Shown here in pieces: positions 15,041 through 24,379 of a stretch of DNA of 64,000 nucleotides. Numbering within the stretch: position 1 is the first letter of the stretch; each line of letters begins with the position of its first letter. Below the pieces are notes generated by a model. The model was not told the origin of the DNA. It saw only the letters and a list, made by a program, of their open reading frames with translations, and made no database searches. Position numbers and translations under genes: made by a program. This DNA comes from Halanaerobium saccharolyticum (lineage in GTDB: Bacteria; Bacillota; Halanaerobiia; Halanaerobiales; Halanaerobiaceae): NCBI RefSeq assembly GCF_003259895.1, contig NZ_QLME01000001.1:58152-122151 (forward strand), in the 5' to 3' direction.

Positions 15041-17005
15041 CTATATAGAACGAGCTGCCTTAAATCCACTTTCAACTGCATTTCTAATCCTGCCAACTTT
15101 ATTTGCATCACCCAAAGTTTTGACATTTGAAAATTCTGATTTGATTTTAGCTGTCAGCTCATCATTTTCTCTTCTGCCCAGAGCTAAAATTAAATAATCA
15201 AAATCATATTCTTTAATTTGATCACTATCCATTAATTCAAAAACTGCTTTTCCATCTCTAACTTCAATTAATTTATGCTCTGGATACAAGTCAACTCCCA
15301 GTTCTCCTATAAATTTCATATGATCAATTAGATTTTGAAAATAAAGATCAGGACCAATCTCAGATTCCATTTCGAATAAACTTAAGTTATTATCTTTTTC
15401 TGCCAGTAGATGAGAAATCTCGATTCCGGTCATTCCAGAACCAATAACAGCAATTTTTTTATTTCTTAACTCAACTTTATCTTTTAAAATATCTTCTGAG
15501 CTTAATACATTTCCGGAATTAAGGCCTTCAATATCAGGGATAATTGGCTTTGATCCCTGGGCCACAAATACTGCAGCTGGATTAATTTCTTTTATGCTGG
15601 CTATACTTACTTTAGTATTTAACCGTAAATCTATATCTAATGTTTTGAGCTGCTCCTGATAATAATCTATTAACCAGGCTATCTTATCTTTTTTAGGCGG
15701 CCTTTTTGCTAATTGTAATTGGCCTCCAATCCTGTCTTCTTTTTCGAAAATAATCGGCTTATAATTATTTTCTGCTAAAACTCTGGCAGCTTCTAAACCT
15801 GATGGACCGGCACCGATAATTACTACATTTTCATCTTTTCCATCTTCACTTAACCCAGCATATTCAACTTCAGCAGCAGCTTTAATATTGACGGCACATT
15901 CAAACCCACCTGGTCTCTGATCAGCAGAAATTAAAGTTTCCATACAGCGCAGACAGGAAATACATTTTCTTATTTCATTTTCCCGATTAGACTGAGCCTT
16001 ATTTGACCATTCTGGATCTGCAAGATGCTGTCTGGCAGACCCAATAAAATTAACTTTTTCGTCTTTAAGCAGCTGATCAGCATATTCGGGGTTTCTGATC
16101 ACAGAAACGCCAATTACAGGAATCTCAATCTTCTTTTTTACTGACTCAGCCAGATTTATTTTCCAGCCCTCCTCAAAAGAAGTTGGTTCCCAGGCAGTGT
16201 TCATTGTTTCATAGATTCCAGAACTAACATCAATAGCGTCAACTCCTAATTCTTCCATTCTCTGTGCTATTTTTATACCTTCAGCTAATTTTAAACCGGA
16301 ATCTGCTTTGCCGACTGTCTCCAAAAATTCGTCGACTGAAAGACGGACAATTAGAGGGAAATCTTCGCCACAGCGTTCTCTGATCCCCATCACAATTTCT
16401 TCCAAAAATCTCATTCTATTCTCAAAACTACCACCATATTCGTCATTTCGCCGATTGGTGTAAGGGCTTAAAAATTCGTTGATTAAATAACCGTGAGCCC
16501 CGTGAACTTCTACTCCATCCAGGCCAGCTTTTTTTACACGTTCTGCAGCATCAATAAATTTTTCTACCATCTCTTCTATCTGCTGCAGAGACATTACTTC
16601 TATTGGCTGATGCACAACCTCACATTCTACATCACTGGGAGCTAACATACCCTGATTCTGATTAATAACACTTACTCCCTGGCGTCCTGGATGATAAATC
16701 TGTGCTATCAATTTACTATCATACTGCTGGACAGACTCTGCTAATTTTTTTAAACCAGGAATAAACTTATCATCTGCTACAGAAATCTGATGGGTGTTTC
16801 CTCTACCCCTTTTGTCATCGACACAGGTAGCTTCGGTAACTATTATTCCAACTCCTCCTTTAGCTCTTGCAGTATAAAAGGCTATGTCTTCCTCAGAGAC
16901 AGTTCCATCTGTATTTGCTAAATAGTTTCCCATTGCGGTCATCACAATTCGATTTTTACTTTTCATTGTTCCAATTTTACCACTGGAAAATAGATTGTTA
17001 TACAT
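15041..17005 (-). CDS. Fe-S flavoenzyme of the Old Yellow Enzyme/2,4-dienoyl-CoA reductase family
   Basis: A 654-residue cytoplasmic NAD(P)H-dependent reductase. An FMN TIM barrel spans about 1-340 (DGVEVHGAHGYLINEFLSPY, NRRNDEYGGSFENRMRFL). A 4Fe-4S cluster is held by C348, C351, C354 and C370. The FAD/NAD domain spans about 390-654 (VVIIGAGPSGLEAARVLAE and VIGSGMTGIEISHLLAE dinucleotide folds). This is the architecture of FadH, BaiCD and enoate reductases, which reduce C=C bonds of unsaturated acids or CoA esters. First gene of the cluster with the Cys-rich protein and the alcohol dehydrogenase. Start: ATG preceded by AGGGGGAAT. Confidence 0.9.
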   Translation of the reverse strand: MYNNLFSSGKIGTMKSKNRIVMTAMGNYLANTDGTVSEEDIAFYTARAKGGVGIIVTEATCVDDKRGRGNTHQISVADDKFIPGLKKLAESVQQYDSKLIAQIYHPGRQGVSVINQNQGMLAPSDVECEVVHQPIEVMSLQQIEEMVEKFIDAAERVKKAGLDGVEVHGAHGYLINEFLSPYTNRRNDEYGGSFENRMRFLEEIVMGIRERCGEDFPLIVRLSVDEFLETVGKADSGLKLAEGIKIAQRMEELGVDAIDVSSGIYETMNTAWEPTSFEEGWKINLAESVKKKIEIPVIGVSVIRNPEYADQLLKDEKVNFIGSARQHLADPEWSNKAQSNRENEIRKCISCLRCMETLISADQRPGGFECAVNIKAAAEVEYAGLSEDGKDENVVIIGAGPSGLEAARVLAENNYKPIIFEKEDRIGGQLQLAKRPPKKDKIAWLIDYYQEQLKTLDIDLRLNTKVSIASIKEINPAAVFVAQGSKPIIPDIEGLNSGNVLSSEDILKDKVELRNKKIAVIGSGMTGIEISHLLAEKDNNLSLFEMESEIGPDLYFQNLIDHMKFIGELGVDLYPEHKLIEVRDGKAVFELMDSDQIKEYDFDYLILALGRRENDELTAKIKSEFSNVKTLGDANKVGRIRNAVESGFKAARSI

Positions 17006-17139
17006 AATATTCCCCCTAAAAGTTTTTTATTTCACTTTCTCAGTTCACTTACTATTTTAAAATACCTCCCAGAGATTGTGAAACAATTATCTATTGTAAC
17101 AGCTACAACTAAAACAGGTGACAGCTTAAATTTAGTCAT

Positions 17140-17177
17140 AAAAAATACCTGACAGTTTAAGTTTCAAAGTGTCAGGT
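17140..17177 (-). terminator. Second terminator after the coiled-coil gene
   Basis: Minus strand: ACCTGACA (17177-17170), 15-base loop, TGTCAGGT (17154-17147), then ATTTTTT. It follows the terminator repeat at 17191-17240, giving tandem terminators that insulate the flavoenzyme operon. Confidence 0.7.
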
Positions 17178-17190
17178 CAGATTAATTTAT

Positions 17191-17240
17191 TTAATGTACA
17201 AAAAACTCCCACCAGAAAATTTGAATATATCTGGTGAGAG
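17191..17240 (-). repeat. 50-bp terminator repeat, copy 2
   Basis: Identical to 12175-12224. It lies 30 bases after the stop of the coiled-coil gene, in the terminating orientation for it (stem, then six T). Flanking bases differ from copy 1 on both sides, so the repeat unit is 50 bases. Confidence 0.85.
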
Positions 17241-17270
17241 TCTTCATTTTACATTATTAAATTTTTATAT

Positions 17271-17666
17271 TTAATTTCTTTCATTTTTTATAACATAAAT
17301 ATCCTTAGTATTTCTGGTCACCTCATTATTAAGATAATTGCAGACACTTTTTATCTCATTAATATCCATTTTCAAAGCGGTCTGGCCCAGAGTTAAACGA
17401 ACAGTTTGATCATAAATCATATTAAGTCTATCATCTATCTTATCAAGTCGATTATCCACATCGTTGAATCTTTCGTCTACCCTGTCAAGTCTGTCATCAA
17501 CCTTGTTAAATCGGTCATCGAATTTTTCAAATTTTTCATCAACCTTGTCAAATCGGACATCCAATTTGTCAATTCTATGATCAAGATTATTAAACTTATC
17601 GCTAAACTTACCATCCAGTTGATCAATACGATTTAAGATCCTATCTAAAATTTCAGATTCGGGCAT
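17271..17666 (-). CDS. Coiled-coil protein, paralogue of 52413-52826
   Basis: A 131-residue soluble protein of unknown function. Residues 8-95 are one long coiled coil built from 7-residue units of the form R(F/L)(D/N)KVD (RFDKVDEKFEKFDDRFNKVD), and a conserved tail RLTLGQTALKMDINEIK follows. Start at 17666: GGAGGG lies eight bases upstream. The second copy at 52413 has the same design and tail, and even similar DNA upstream of the start (GGAGAATACGAAG), so the two are paralogues with shared control. No enzymatic motif. Such proteins may form filaments or act as adaptors, but nothing here shows which. Confidence 0.75.
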   Translation of the reverse strand: MPESEILDRILNRIDQLDGKFSDKFNNLDHRIDKLDVRFDKVDEKFEKFDDRFNKVDDRLDRVDERFNDVDNRLDKIDDRLNMIYDQTVRLTLGQTALKMDINEIKSVCNYLNNEVTRNTKDIYVIKNERN

Positions 17667-17749
17667 TTTTTCTACCCTCCTATCTTCGTATTCTCCATAT
17701 ATCAATATTATATCTTAAAATTATGGTGAGTAGCAAGTATTAAATAGTT

Positions 17750-19129
17750 TTAGATCTTACTTATTTTTTCAAAAAATAATTCTTTCGGCCCATAGTAACT
17801 GACCCACCCCACCAAATTAAAAGCAGTAATCCGCGGTATTTGACCTCTTTCTAAAGCACGTCCAATAACATTAGCCAGAGATCTTCTAAACATCTCAGTT
17901 CTGGAAGAATAAGATGATATTTTCCTGGAGTCAGTTACCATTCCGGCAAAATTATAATACAAATCCACAGTCGATATCTGCTGCAGCTGTTTTTCCATCC
18001 CATGGGGACTATCTGAAAACCACCATGCGGCACCCAGATAAACATTGGGAAAAGCTCGCGAGATAGTTGAAAGTGTAAACCAGTGAGTTGGCTCCATTGA
18101 ATATAAAACTATATCCAATTGACTATCAAAGTGATTCAAAAAATATTTGATATTTTTAGCAATCTCAAGCTTATAAGTTGAAATATCGCCTCCATCTCCC
18201 TGAGTCTCATTTTGATTCAGGTATTCCCTGTATCCCCTGACTGTACCAATATGGAATTGAGTTACCCAGTCACTTTTCTGATTCATTTTTCCGATTTCCA
18301 TTAATAGAAAAGCCTTAAAATCTTTAATTTCGTCTTTACTTAATGAAACCCCACTAAGAGCAGAAACGTAAATTTCTTCGGCCTGATTGAATTCAACAGG
18401 ATAGGAAATCGGTTCAAAAAAACCGTGATCACCTGCTACACAGCCCAATTTTTCAAAATGATCATGTGATTTCTGTAGTGCTCTCATAAACCCTTTTAAG
18501 TTTGATATATCCTCTTCATAATTTTCTCCTAGTTGCTCAACACTTTCAAGCCATTCTGGTTCTTCCAGATTCATCACCGTATCAGTTCTCCAGGTAGGTA
18601 AGATTAATGGCCTCTCTAATTGTTTTCTTATCTGCTGATGTTCCTTCAGTAAGGAAAAAACATTATCAGTTGTACACATTATTTCCACATTCATTTGTTG
18701 TAATAACTTTTGGGGTTTAAACTCTGGTTCAGCAAGTATCCTCTTACTTTTTGCCCAGATTTTTTCTGCTGTGTTTTCTGATATATTTTCTTCTATCCCC
18801 AGCACTCTTTTTAAATCCAGGTGAATCCACTCATAGGTTGGATTTCCTGCAATCTCTGGAAATATTTTAGCTAAAGCCATCCATTTTTCCTTATTGGAGG
18901 CCTTACCAGTTATTTTTTCTTCTGGAACCCCTCTTTTTCTCATTAATTCCCAGACATAATGATCACTGGCTGCTTCAAGTTCCCAGATATCATGCCAGTT
19001 TTCATTGTTTAGTATTTCCTTTAAATCAGCATGATTATGAGCATCAACAATTGGTAGATCTTTAATAGAATTGTACAGGTATCTGGCTGAATCATTTTCA
19101 AATAAATAATTACTATCTAAAAATCCCAT
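17750..19129 (-). CDS. Glucuronate isomerase family (UxaC-like)
   Basis: A 459-residue cytoplasmic aldose-ketose isomerase of the uronate isomerase family, converting D-glucuronate to D-fructuronate (or galacturonate to tagaturonate). Seen: VDAHNHADLKEILNNENWHD near residue 30 (metal ligand HxH), WELMRKRGVPEEKITG, MEPTHWFTLSTISRAFPNVY and AAWWFSDSPHGME. Length is near the usual 460-470. Last gene of the operon transporter-GH78-mannonate dehydratase-zinc dehydrogenase. That gives it glucuronate released from a rhamnosyl-uronate glycoside as the likely substrate. Confidence 0.88.
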   Translation of the reverse strand: MGFLDSNYLFENDSARYLYNSIKDLPIVDAHNHADLKEILNNENWHDIWELEAASDHYVWELMRKRGVPEEKITGKASNKEKWMALAKIFPEIAGNPTYEWIHLDLKRVLGIEENISENTAEKIWAKSKRILAEPEFKPQKLLQQMNVEIMCTTDNVFSLLKEHQQIRKQLERPLILPTWRTDTVMNLEEPEWLESVEQLGENYEEDISNLKGFMRALQKSHDHFEKLGCVAGDHGFFEPISYPVEFNQAEEIYVSALSGVSLSKDEIKDFKAFLLMEIGKMNQKSDWVTQFHIGTVRGYREYLNQNETQGDGGDISTYKLEIAKNIKYFLNHFDSQLDIVLYSMEPTHWFTLSTISRAFPNVYLGAAWWFSDSPHGMEKQLQQISTVDLYYNFAGMVTDSRKISSYSSRTEMFRRSLANVIGRALERGQIPRITAFNLVGWVSYYGPKELFFEKISKI

Positions 19130-19206
19130 TTTTTCGCCTCTCTTTCTATTGTCGTTACGTAAAATCTAATTGTTTTTTTAAATTTCAATTAGTTATCTCT
19201 TTATAT

Positions 19207-20217
19207 TCAATACAAAACAGCCTTTAAATCTTCTCGAGCTTTAAGATTTTCAAAAGCAGTTTTCCAGTCTTTTATTGGATATTTATTAGTAATAATCTTT
19301 TCTAAGTCTTTAAGGACTCCACTTTGGTATAATTTTAATAAACGATCCCAGGAATCAGGACGATGACTGACTGCACCTGTTACTTTAATTTCTTTAGTTA
19401 CTATTTTTTCGAAATTAATATTCTGGCTGCTGGCATTAAAAAGTCCCAGTTCAATATATGAACCACCTTTTTTGACTAAATCAAAAGCTAAATTAACTAC
19501 CTGTTCACTGCCAGCACAACCAAATACAGTCTCTGCCCCATACTTACTCAAATCGCTAATATATTTTTTAACATTTATCTTATCAGAATTAATTATATTC
19601 AAATTTAGTTTATCTTTAGCAATTTCAAGTCTTTTTTTACTACTTGATCTGCCAACTAAGAATACTCTCGCTCCTTTAAGTCTTGCCAGATAGGATGTGA
19701 ATATCCCAAGGGGTCCAGGTCCGATTACAACTACCAGATCTCCAGGCCTAATTTTTGTTTTTTCTAAAGCATTTATTACACAGGCTAAAGGCTCTGATAA
19801 AGTAGCCAGATCTAAACTAATTTGCTCAGGCAGTTTATATACATAACGGGCTGGAACAACAATATAATCTGTATAACTGCCGCTAATTCCTTTTCTATCC
19901 AGACAGAGATTAGTATAGCCATCTCTGCAGTAAATACATTTTTCACACCCGGCAGAGCTCTCAGCGATCACTCTGTCACCCACATTTAAATTATTAACTT
20001 TTGAGCCTACAGCAACAATTTCACCTGAATATTCATGGCCCAAAATTATACTCTCTTTCTTTAATACAGGAGGATTTAAGTAGTCACTTAGATCTCCTCC
20101 ACAGACACCAGTTCCATGGATTTTAATTTTCACCTGATCATCTTTTCTTATTTCCGGTTCTTCAACGTCAATAATCTCAAATGGATCTCCAGCTTTTGTT
20201 AATGCAAGAGCTTTCAT
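19207..20217 (-). CDS. Zinc-dependent dehydrogenase (sorbitol/threonine dehydrogenase family)
   Basis: A 336-residue medium-chain dehydrogenase. Seen: catalytic-zinc region GTGVCGGDL and GHEYSGEIVAVGSKV, structural-zinc cysteines (GCEKCIYCRDGYTNLC, about residues 92-106), and the NAD fold VVVIGPGPLGIFTSYLARLKG near 170. In this operon the missing step between fructuronate and mannonate is normally done by UxuB, a mannitol-dehydrogenase-type enzyme not present here, so this zinc enzyme is the best candidate for fructuronate reductase by context. Alternatively it could act on a released polyol or on threonine. AGGAGG lies upstream of the ATG. Confidence 0.85.
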   Translation of the reverse strand: MKALALTKAGDPFEIIDVEEPEIRKDDQVKIKIHGTGVCGGDLSDYLNPPVLKKESIILGHEYSGEIVAVGSKVNNLNVGDRVIAESSAGCEKCIYCRDGYTNLCLDRKGISGSYTDYIVVPARYVYKLPEQISLDLATLSEPLACVINALEKTKIRPGDLVVVIGPGPLGIFTSYLARLKGARVFLVGRSSSKKRLEIAKDKLNLNIINSDKINVKKYISDLSKYGAETVFGCAGSEQVVNLAFDLVKKGGSYIELGLFNASSQNINFEKIVTKEIKVTGAVSHRPDSWDRLLKLYQSGVLKDLEKIITNKYPIKDWKTAFENLKAREDLKAVLY

Positions 20218-20277
20218 TATTAAGGCCTCCTATTATGTTATTCTGAATTGTTATTAACAAAATTATTCAATCAGCTA

Positions 20278-21255
20278 TTACTCTACAAATTTAAGCAGTC
20301 CCTGCATATAACCTATAGCATGAGCTCTAGCACAATAACTCAAACCTGAATCATTATCCATGATTGGAACATGATCAGAAATTATGAACCCATCAAAATT
20401 GAGTTTTTTAAGTAACGCTATTACCTCAGCTGGGTTATAATTCCCAGCCCCAATAAAAGCTTCTTTAAAGTCAGGAACAGTGCCCTCTACATCTCTAAAA
20501 TGGATATAAATCACTTTATCCCGGGGAATAAAGTAGTTTATTGCTTCAAAGATATTTTTAGCACCACCTGTCATTTCCGAAAAAGTACCCAGACAAAGGT
20601 CAATTCCCCAGGCATCACTATCTGCTATTTCTTCTGCTCTCTTAAAACTTTCAACACTTCTAAATAATCTAGGGATGCCTCCAAGTTTCTCAATCGGTGG
20701 ATCAGAGGGATGCAGCGCTAAGGTGACACCTGCATTTTCGGCAGTTCCAATAATATTATCAATTAAATAGCTGTAGTTTTCCCACATTTTTTCTTCACTT
20801 ATTTCTTCAGCATCCATAATCCCACCCGTGATAATATTTTCACCCTTGACTGCTTCTTTTTTATTAAAAGCAGTAACTTTAGCTCCACCTCTTGTTTTTT
20901 GATAAGATGTTCGCCAGACAAATGTTGGCTCAAAATGATAACCTAAGATTGGGATTCCTGCTCGGCCTAAATTAGTAATGGTTTTCTTTAAATTTTTGAT
21001 CTGCTGTTCTTTGCCCGGTAAATCCAGCATAATTTTATGATAAAATCTCAAAGGCACATTTTCTATCGCCTTTAACTTTAGCTCATGCTTTTTACATTTT
21101 TCTTTAAACTTAATTAAATCTTGATAACTCCAATATTCATCTCCTGGGATCTGGGGAGTATTAAAATGAATATTATTTACTCCCAGCTGTTTTGCAAACT
21201 TCACTGCCTCTTTTTCCACTTTCTCTAATTGTCCCACAGCAATTTCAATAGTCAT
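20278..21255 (-). CDS. Mannonate dehydratase-like TIM-barrel enzyme (UxuA family)
   Basis: A 325-residue TIM-barrel metalloenzyme related to UxuA, which dehydrates D-mannonate to 2-keto-3-deoxygluconate. Seen: the family segment GYHFEPTFVWRTSY near residue 105, LALHPSDPP near 185, WGIDLCLGTFSEM near 228, and IHFRDVEGTVPDF near 260. Start set at 21255, an ATG with GGAAGG upstream, rather than the in-frame GTG before it. It lies between the zinc dehydrogenase and the GH78 gene with small gaps. Its placement with a glucuronate isomerase supports a uronate pathway. The next steps (KDG kinase and aldolase) are not in the window. Confidence 0.82.
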   Translation of the reverse strand: MTIEIAVGQLEKVEKEAVKFAKQLGVNNIHFNTPQIPGDEYWSYQDLIKFKEKCKKHELKLKAIENVPLRFYHKIMLDLPGKEQQIKNLKKTITNLGRAGIPILGYHFEPTFVWRTSYQKTRGGAKVTAFNKKEAVKGENIITGGIMDAEEISEEKMWENYSYLIDNIIGTAENAGVTLALHPSDPPIEKLGGIPRLFRSVESFKRAEEIADSDAWGIDLCLGTFSEMTGGAKNIFEAINYFIPRDKVIYIHFRDVEGTVPDFKEAFIGAGNYNPAEVIALLKKLNFDGFIISDHVPIMDNDSGLSYCARAHAIGYMQGLLKFVE

Positions 21256-21286
21256 ACTAAACACTTCCTTCCAAAATTTATTTTAT

Positions 21287-23473
21287 TTATAAAACAGGAC
21301 TAATAAAAAAACCAGTTTGAGAACTATCTTTTTTTATTTCAATTTTTAGATCTTTATTCTGCATGGTAAATTTAATCCTATCAAGTTCGGCTGGCAGATG
21401 AGGAGTCATTTTAATTTGATTTCTTTTGCCACTATTTGATAACTCAATTCCCAGCAGATCTTCAATGATTATTATTATCGGGGCACTTGCCCAGGGATGG
21501 AGCAGACTCGTATTTTTCTTTTGTTCTTTGGACCAGACTTCAAAACAGGTTGTTGCCCCCTCCTTTATCATCGTATTCCAGGAGTTTTTGTTTTCGTTTA
21601 CAATTAAATTATAAATTAATGAGTATTCACCTACTCTAGCAAGAGCCTTTAAGAGATAATAGGCCATATAAACACCACATTTTAGTCCTTTTTCCTTAAT
21701 TAAATCTACTATTTCTTTTTCTGCTTCAGCTGGTGCCAATCCATAAAGCAGAGGCAAAATATTAGAATGAACAGCAGAATGATCTGTAGTTTCGGTATCA
21801 ACAAACAATTTTTTGTTTTGATTATAAAATGCTTCTCTAAAGGCCTGTTTTAACTTAGAAAATTGATTTTTATATTCTATAGATAAAATATCTCTAATTT
21901 CATTTATGGTTTTCACCATTCCAACAAAAAAAGCATTAATCACATTGTGACATCCATATTCTGGTTTTTTATTTAACTGTTCCAGCTTTACCTGATAGTT
22001 ATCTCGCATATTTTTTGGCCAGTCAACAAGATTCCATTTTTCGTTAACCTCAGTCAGTAATCCATCTCCTCGCTGAAATTGTTTAAAATAAGCAAGTAAT
22101 TTTTCTGCTGTAGGATACATTTTTCTTAAAAATTTTTTGTCTCCACTTAACCTATAATATTTTAATAAAAGAGCTGGCCATTGAAGCGAATAATCTGCTA
22201 TCTCCTGCATTAATCCACCCGGAGCAACTGCCATTAGACCTGGTGAAATATAAGATGATAAAGCAAAATCTTGAACTGCTTTTTTATATAATTTTAAATC
22301 TCCTGTTAAATAATGGTGGGCCAGCCCTGTTATTAAAGCATCACCAAGATACTGACCTTTTTCTCTACCAGGACAGTCTAAATATTGGTATTGAGTCCCA
22401 TATTTAACACTATTTTTGCAAATCTGCCAGATCCTATTTAGCTTTGAATTGGAAGAATAAAAAGTAGTGTTCTCATCTTCAAATTTATAGTGTCGAACTA
22501 AAGCCTTAAAAGTTTCTGGATAAAGAGCTTTAGAATCTGGATTATGAGCTATAACTTCTACATAACGAAACACTTTATAATCATAGAAGTTAAGTTTATC
22601 TTTTCCGCCTGAGAGAGTAATAAACTCCTGATATTTGCAATTAGATCTCAGATTATAGCGAACTCTATCTTCATCTTCTCTCAATTCTTCACCCTGTCTG
22701 ATTTCAATTCTTTCATTTTTAAAGCCCTTTGCTGTCATCTGAAAATAACCGACAATTATCTGACCAAAGTCAATCAAATAATGATTATCCTTAATTTTAT
22801 TGATTTTAACTGGCTTGATATAATAGAAATCCAGACCAGAAATTGGCTGTTTATAAAATTTATGATCATCACTATTATTTACACAAACATTACTCCAGTT
22901 ACTGTCATCATAATCAAGCTGCTGCCAGTTTTTATCAATTAAGTTAAAATCAATATTCTCTAAAAATTGAGTCTGGTAACCCGTAATTCCTCCATTTTGA
23001 TAGGCCTCAGTTATTTTGTATTTCCAGCTTTTGTCTGACTTTAGTTTCAATTTATCATTAATAAATAGTTCAGCAATCATTCCCTGACGATAATCGCCAC
23101 TATTCCAGACCCTATTAACTAAACCCTGATAATAGAGATGCACTGAGATTAAATTTTCTCCTTCCTTTAAGTAGTTCTCTACCTGATAACGATTATAAAA
23201 ATAGTGAAAAAAGTAAGCAGGTGCAGGTCCTTCTCCCACAGTCTTTCCATTGATTTTCAACTTATAATAGTCATCAGCAGTTATATCAAGATAGGCTGTC
23301 TTTATATCCTCAGTGATAGTGAATGTTTTTCTAACCAGCATATGCCGATTTTTTAACTTTTCCAGGTGTTTTCTTTTTTCACCTTCCTCTATTTCTCGGT
23401 GAAATAAGTTAATCGGACTTAAGCCATAAAATTTAGACTCTGTAATCCACTTACCCTGCCATATTTTGTCCAA
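21287..23473 (-). CDS. GH78 alpha-L-rhamnosidase-like glycosidase
   Basis: A 728-residue cytoplasmic glycoside hydrolase with no signal peptide, so it acts on imported oligosaccharides. N-terminal beta-sandwich domains (about 1-310, with NWQQLDYDDSNWSN typical of GH78 and GH2-like modules) precede an (alpha/alpha)6 barrel: YLDCPGREKGQYLGDALITG holds the general-acid region near 360, and EGATTCFEVWSKEQ plus SLLHPWASAPI the second catalytic region. It removes terminal L-rhamnose. It starts with TTG after GAGGAGGG. Placed between the ABC permeases and uronate enzymes, the substrate is probably a rhamnosyl-glucuronate such as a fragment of ulvan or another acidic glycan; this is inference. Confidence 0.88.
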   Translation of the reverse strand: MDKIWQGKWITESKFYGLSPINLFHREIEEGEKRKHLEKLKNRHMLVRKTFTITEDIKTAYLDITADDYYKLKINGKTVGEGPAPAYFFHYFYNRYQVENYLKEGENLISVHLYYQGLVNRVWNSGDYRQGMIAELFINDKLKLKSDKSWKYKITEAYQNGGITGYQTQFLENIDFNLIDKNWQQLDYDDSNWSNVCVNNSDDHKFYKQPISGLDFYYIKPVKINKIKDNHYLIDFGQIIVGYFQMTAKGFKNERIEIRQGEELREDEDRVRYNLRSNCKYQEFITLSGGKDKLNFYDYKVFRYVEVIAHNPDSKALYPETFKALVRHYKFEDENTTFYSSNSKLNRIWQICKNSVKYGTQYQYLDCPGREKGQYLGDALITGLAHHYLTGDLKLYKKAVQDFALSSYISPGLMAVAPGGLMQEIADYSLQWPALLLKYYRLSGDKKFLRKMYPTAEKLLAYFKQFQRGDGLLTEVNEKWNLVDWPKNMRDNYQVKLEQLNKKPEYGCHNVINAFFVGMVKTINEIRDILSIEYKNQFSKLKQAFREAFYNQNKKLFVDTETTDHSAVHSNILPLLYGLAPAEAEKEIVDLIKEKGLKCGVYMAYYLLKALARVGEYSLIYNLIVNENKNSWNTMIKEGATTCFEVWSKEQKKNTSLLHPWASAPIIIIIEDLLGIELSNSGKRNQIKMTPHLPAELDRIKFTMQNKDLKIEIKKDSSQTGFFISPVL

Positions 23474-23519
23474 TAAAATCCCTCCTCAAAATCTAAGCTC
23501 TGGTATTTATAAAATATAT

Positions 23520-24362
23520 CTATCCCTTAACAGCTCCGGAAGTAAGTCCCTGAATAAAGTTGCGTTGAAATAACATAAAAATTATAATCGAAGGTATGGT
23601 AGCCAGAGTTGTTGCAGCAGCCACTATTGTCCTATTACTTGATGTTTCACTGGATAGATTAGCCAGCCATAAAGGAAGGGTCATAATTGATTGCGAGTTT
23701 GCAACAAGTAGGGGAATAATAAATTGATCCCAGACCATGATAAAGGAAAATATGAACACTGCCCCAAAAACTGGCTTGGATAAAGGAAGAATTATTTTAA
23801 TAAAAATCTGCAGTGAAGAAGCACCATCTATCCTGGCTGATTCCTCTAATTCCGGTGGGATTTCTTTAAAGAATTCACTTAACATAAAAACACTAAAACC
23901 CCAGGGAATAACAGGTAAGATCATTCCTGCATAACTATTAATTAAAGAAAAAGTCCTTAATATTCTAAATAAAGGTACCATTAAGGCTGCATCAGGCAGC
24001 ATCATTGTGCCAATAAAAACAGTTAGCAAAAATACTGAACCTGGATAATTAAATCTGGCCAGAGAATATGCCGCCAGAGAACAAACTACTGTCTGCATGA
24101 TAACTCCAAAGAAAGCTACAATAACACTATTCAAAAAATAGCGCCAGATATTAAGTTCTGTCAGTGCATAAAAATAATTACTCAGAGTAAAATCTTCCGG
24201 AATTAAGGTGTAGTGTAAAAGACTTATTTCTCCGGGAGATTTAAATGATGCACTGAGCATCCATAAAAAAGGTAAAATCATAAAAATAGAAATCAGTATC
24301 AAAATAAAATATTTTACAAATTTAACAATAGACGTTTCTTCTTTAGCTTCGAGAAATATCAA
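23520..24362 (-). CDS. ABC sugar transporter permease (MalG type)
   Basis: A 280-residue inner-membrane permease with six helices. The EAA loop for docking the ATPase is EEFKE-like at EIPPELEESARIDGASSLQIF near residue 180. It forms the second half of the channel with the permease encoded directly upstream and takes sugar from the binding protein at 25325. It starts with TTG seven bases after AGGAGGG. The operon encodes no ATPase. The C-terminus FIQGLTSGAVKG is typical of CUT1 permeases for oligosaccharides. Confidence 0.92.
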   Translation of the reverse strand: MIFLEAKEETSIVKFVKYFILILISIFMILPFLWMLSASFKSPGEISLLHYTLIPEDFTLSNYFYALTELNIWRYFLNSVIVAFFGVIMQTVVCSLAAYSLARFNYPGSVFLLTVFIGTMMLPDAALMVPLFRILRTFSLINSYAGMILPVIPWGFSVFMLSEFFKEIPPELEESARIDGASSLQIFIKIILPLSKPVFGAVFIFSFIMVWDQFIIPLLVANSQSIMTLPLWLANLSSETSSNRTIVAAATTLATIPSIIIFMLFQRNFIQGLTSGAVKG

Positions 24363-24379
24363 TTTAATCCCTCCTGAAT

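Noticed and set aside
17406-17636. Plus-strand ORF opposite the coiled-coil gene
   Set aside because: It is a mirror of the heptad repeat on the other strand (repetitive IVKSVI-like) and has no ribosome-binding site.
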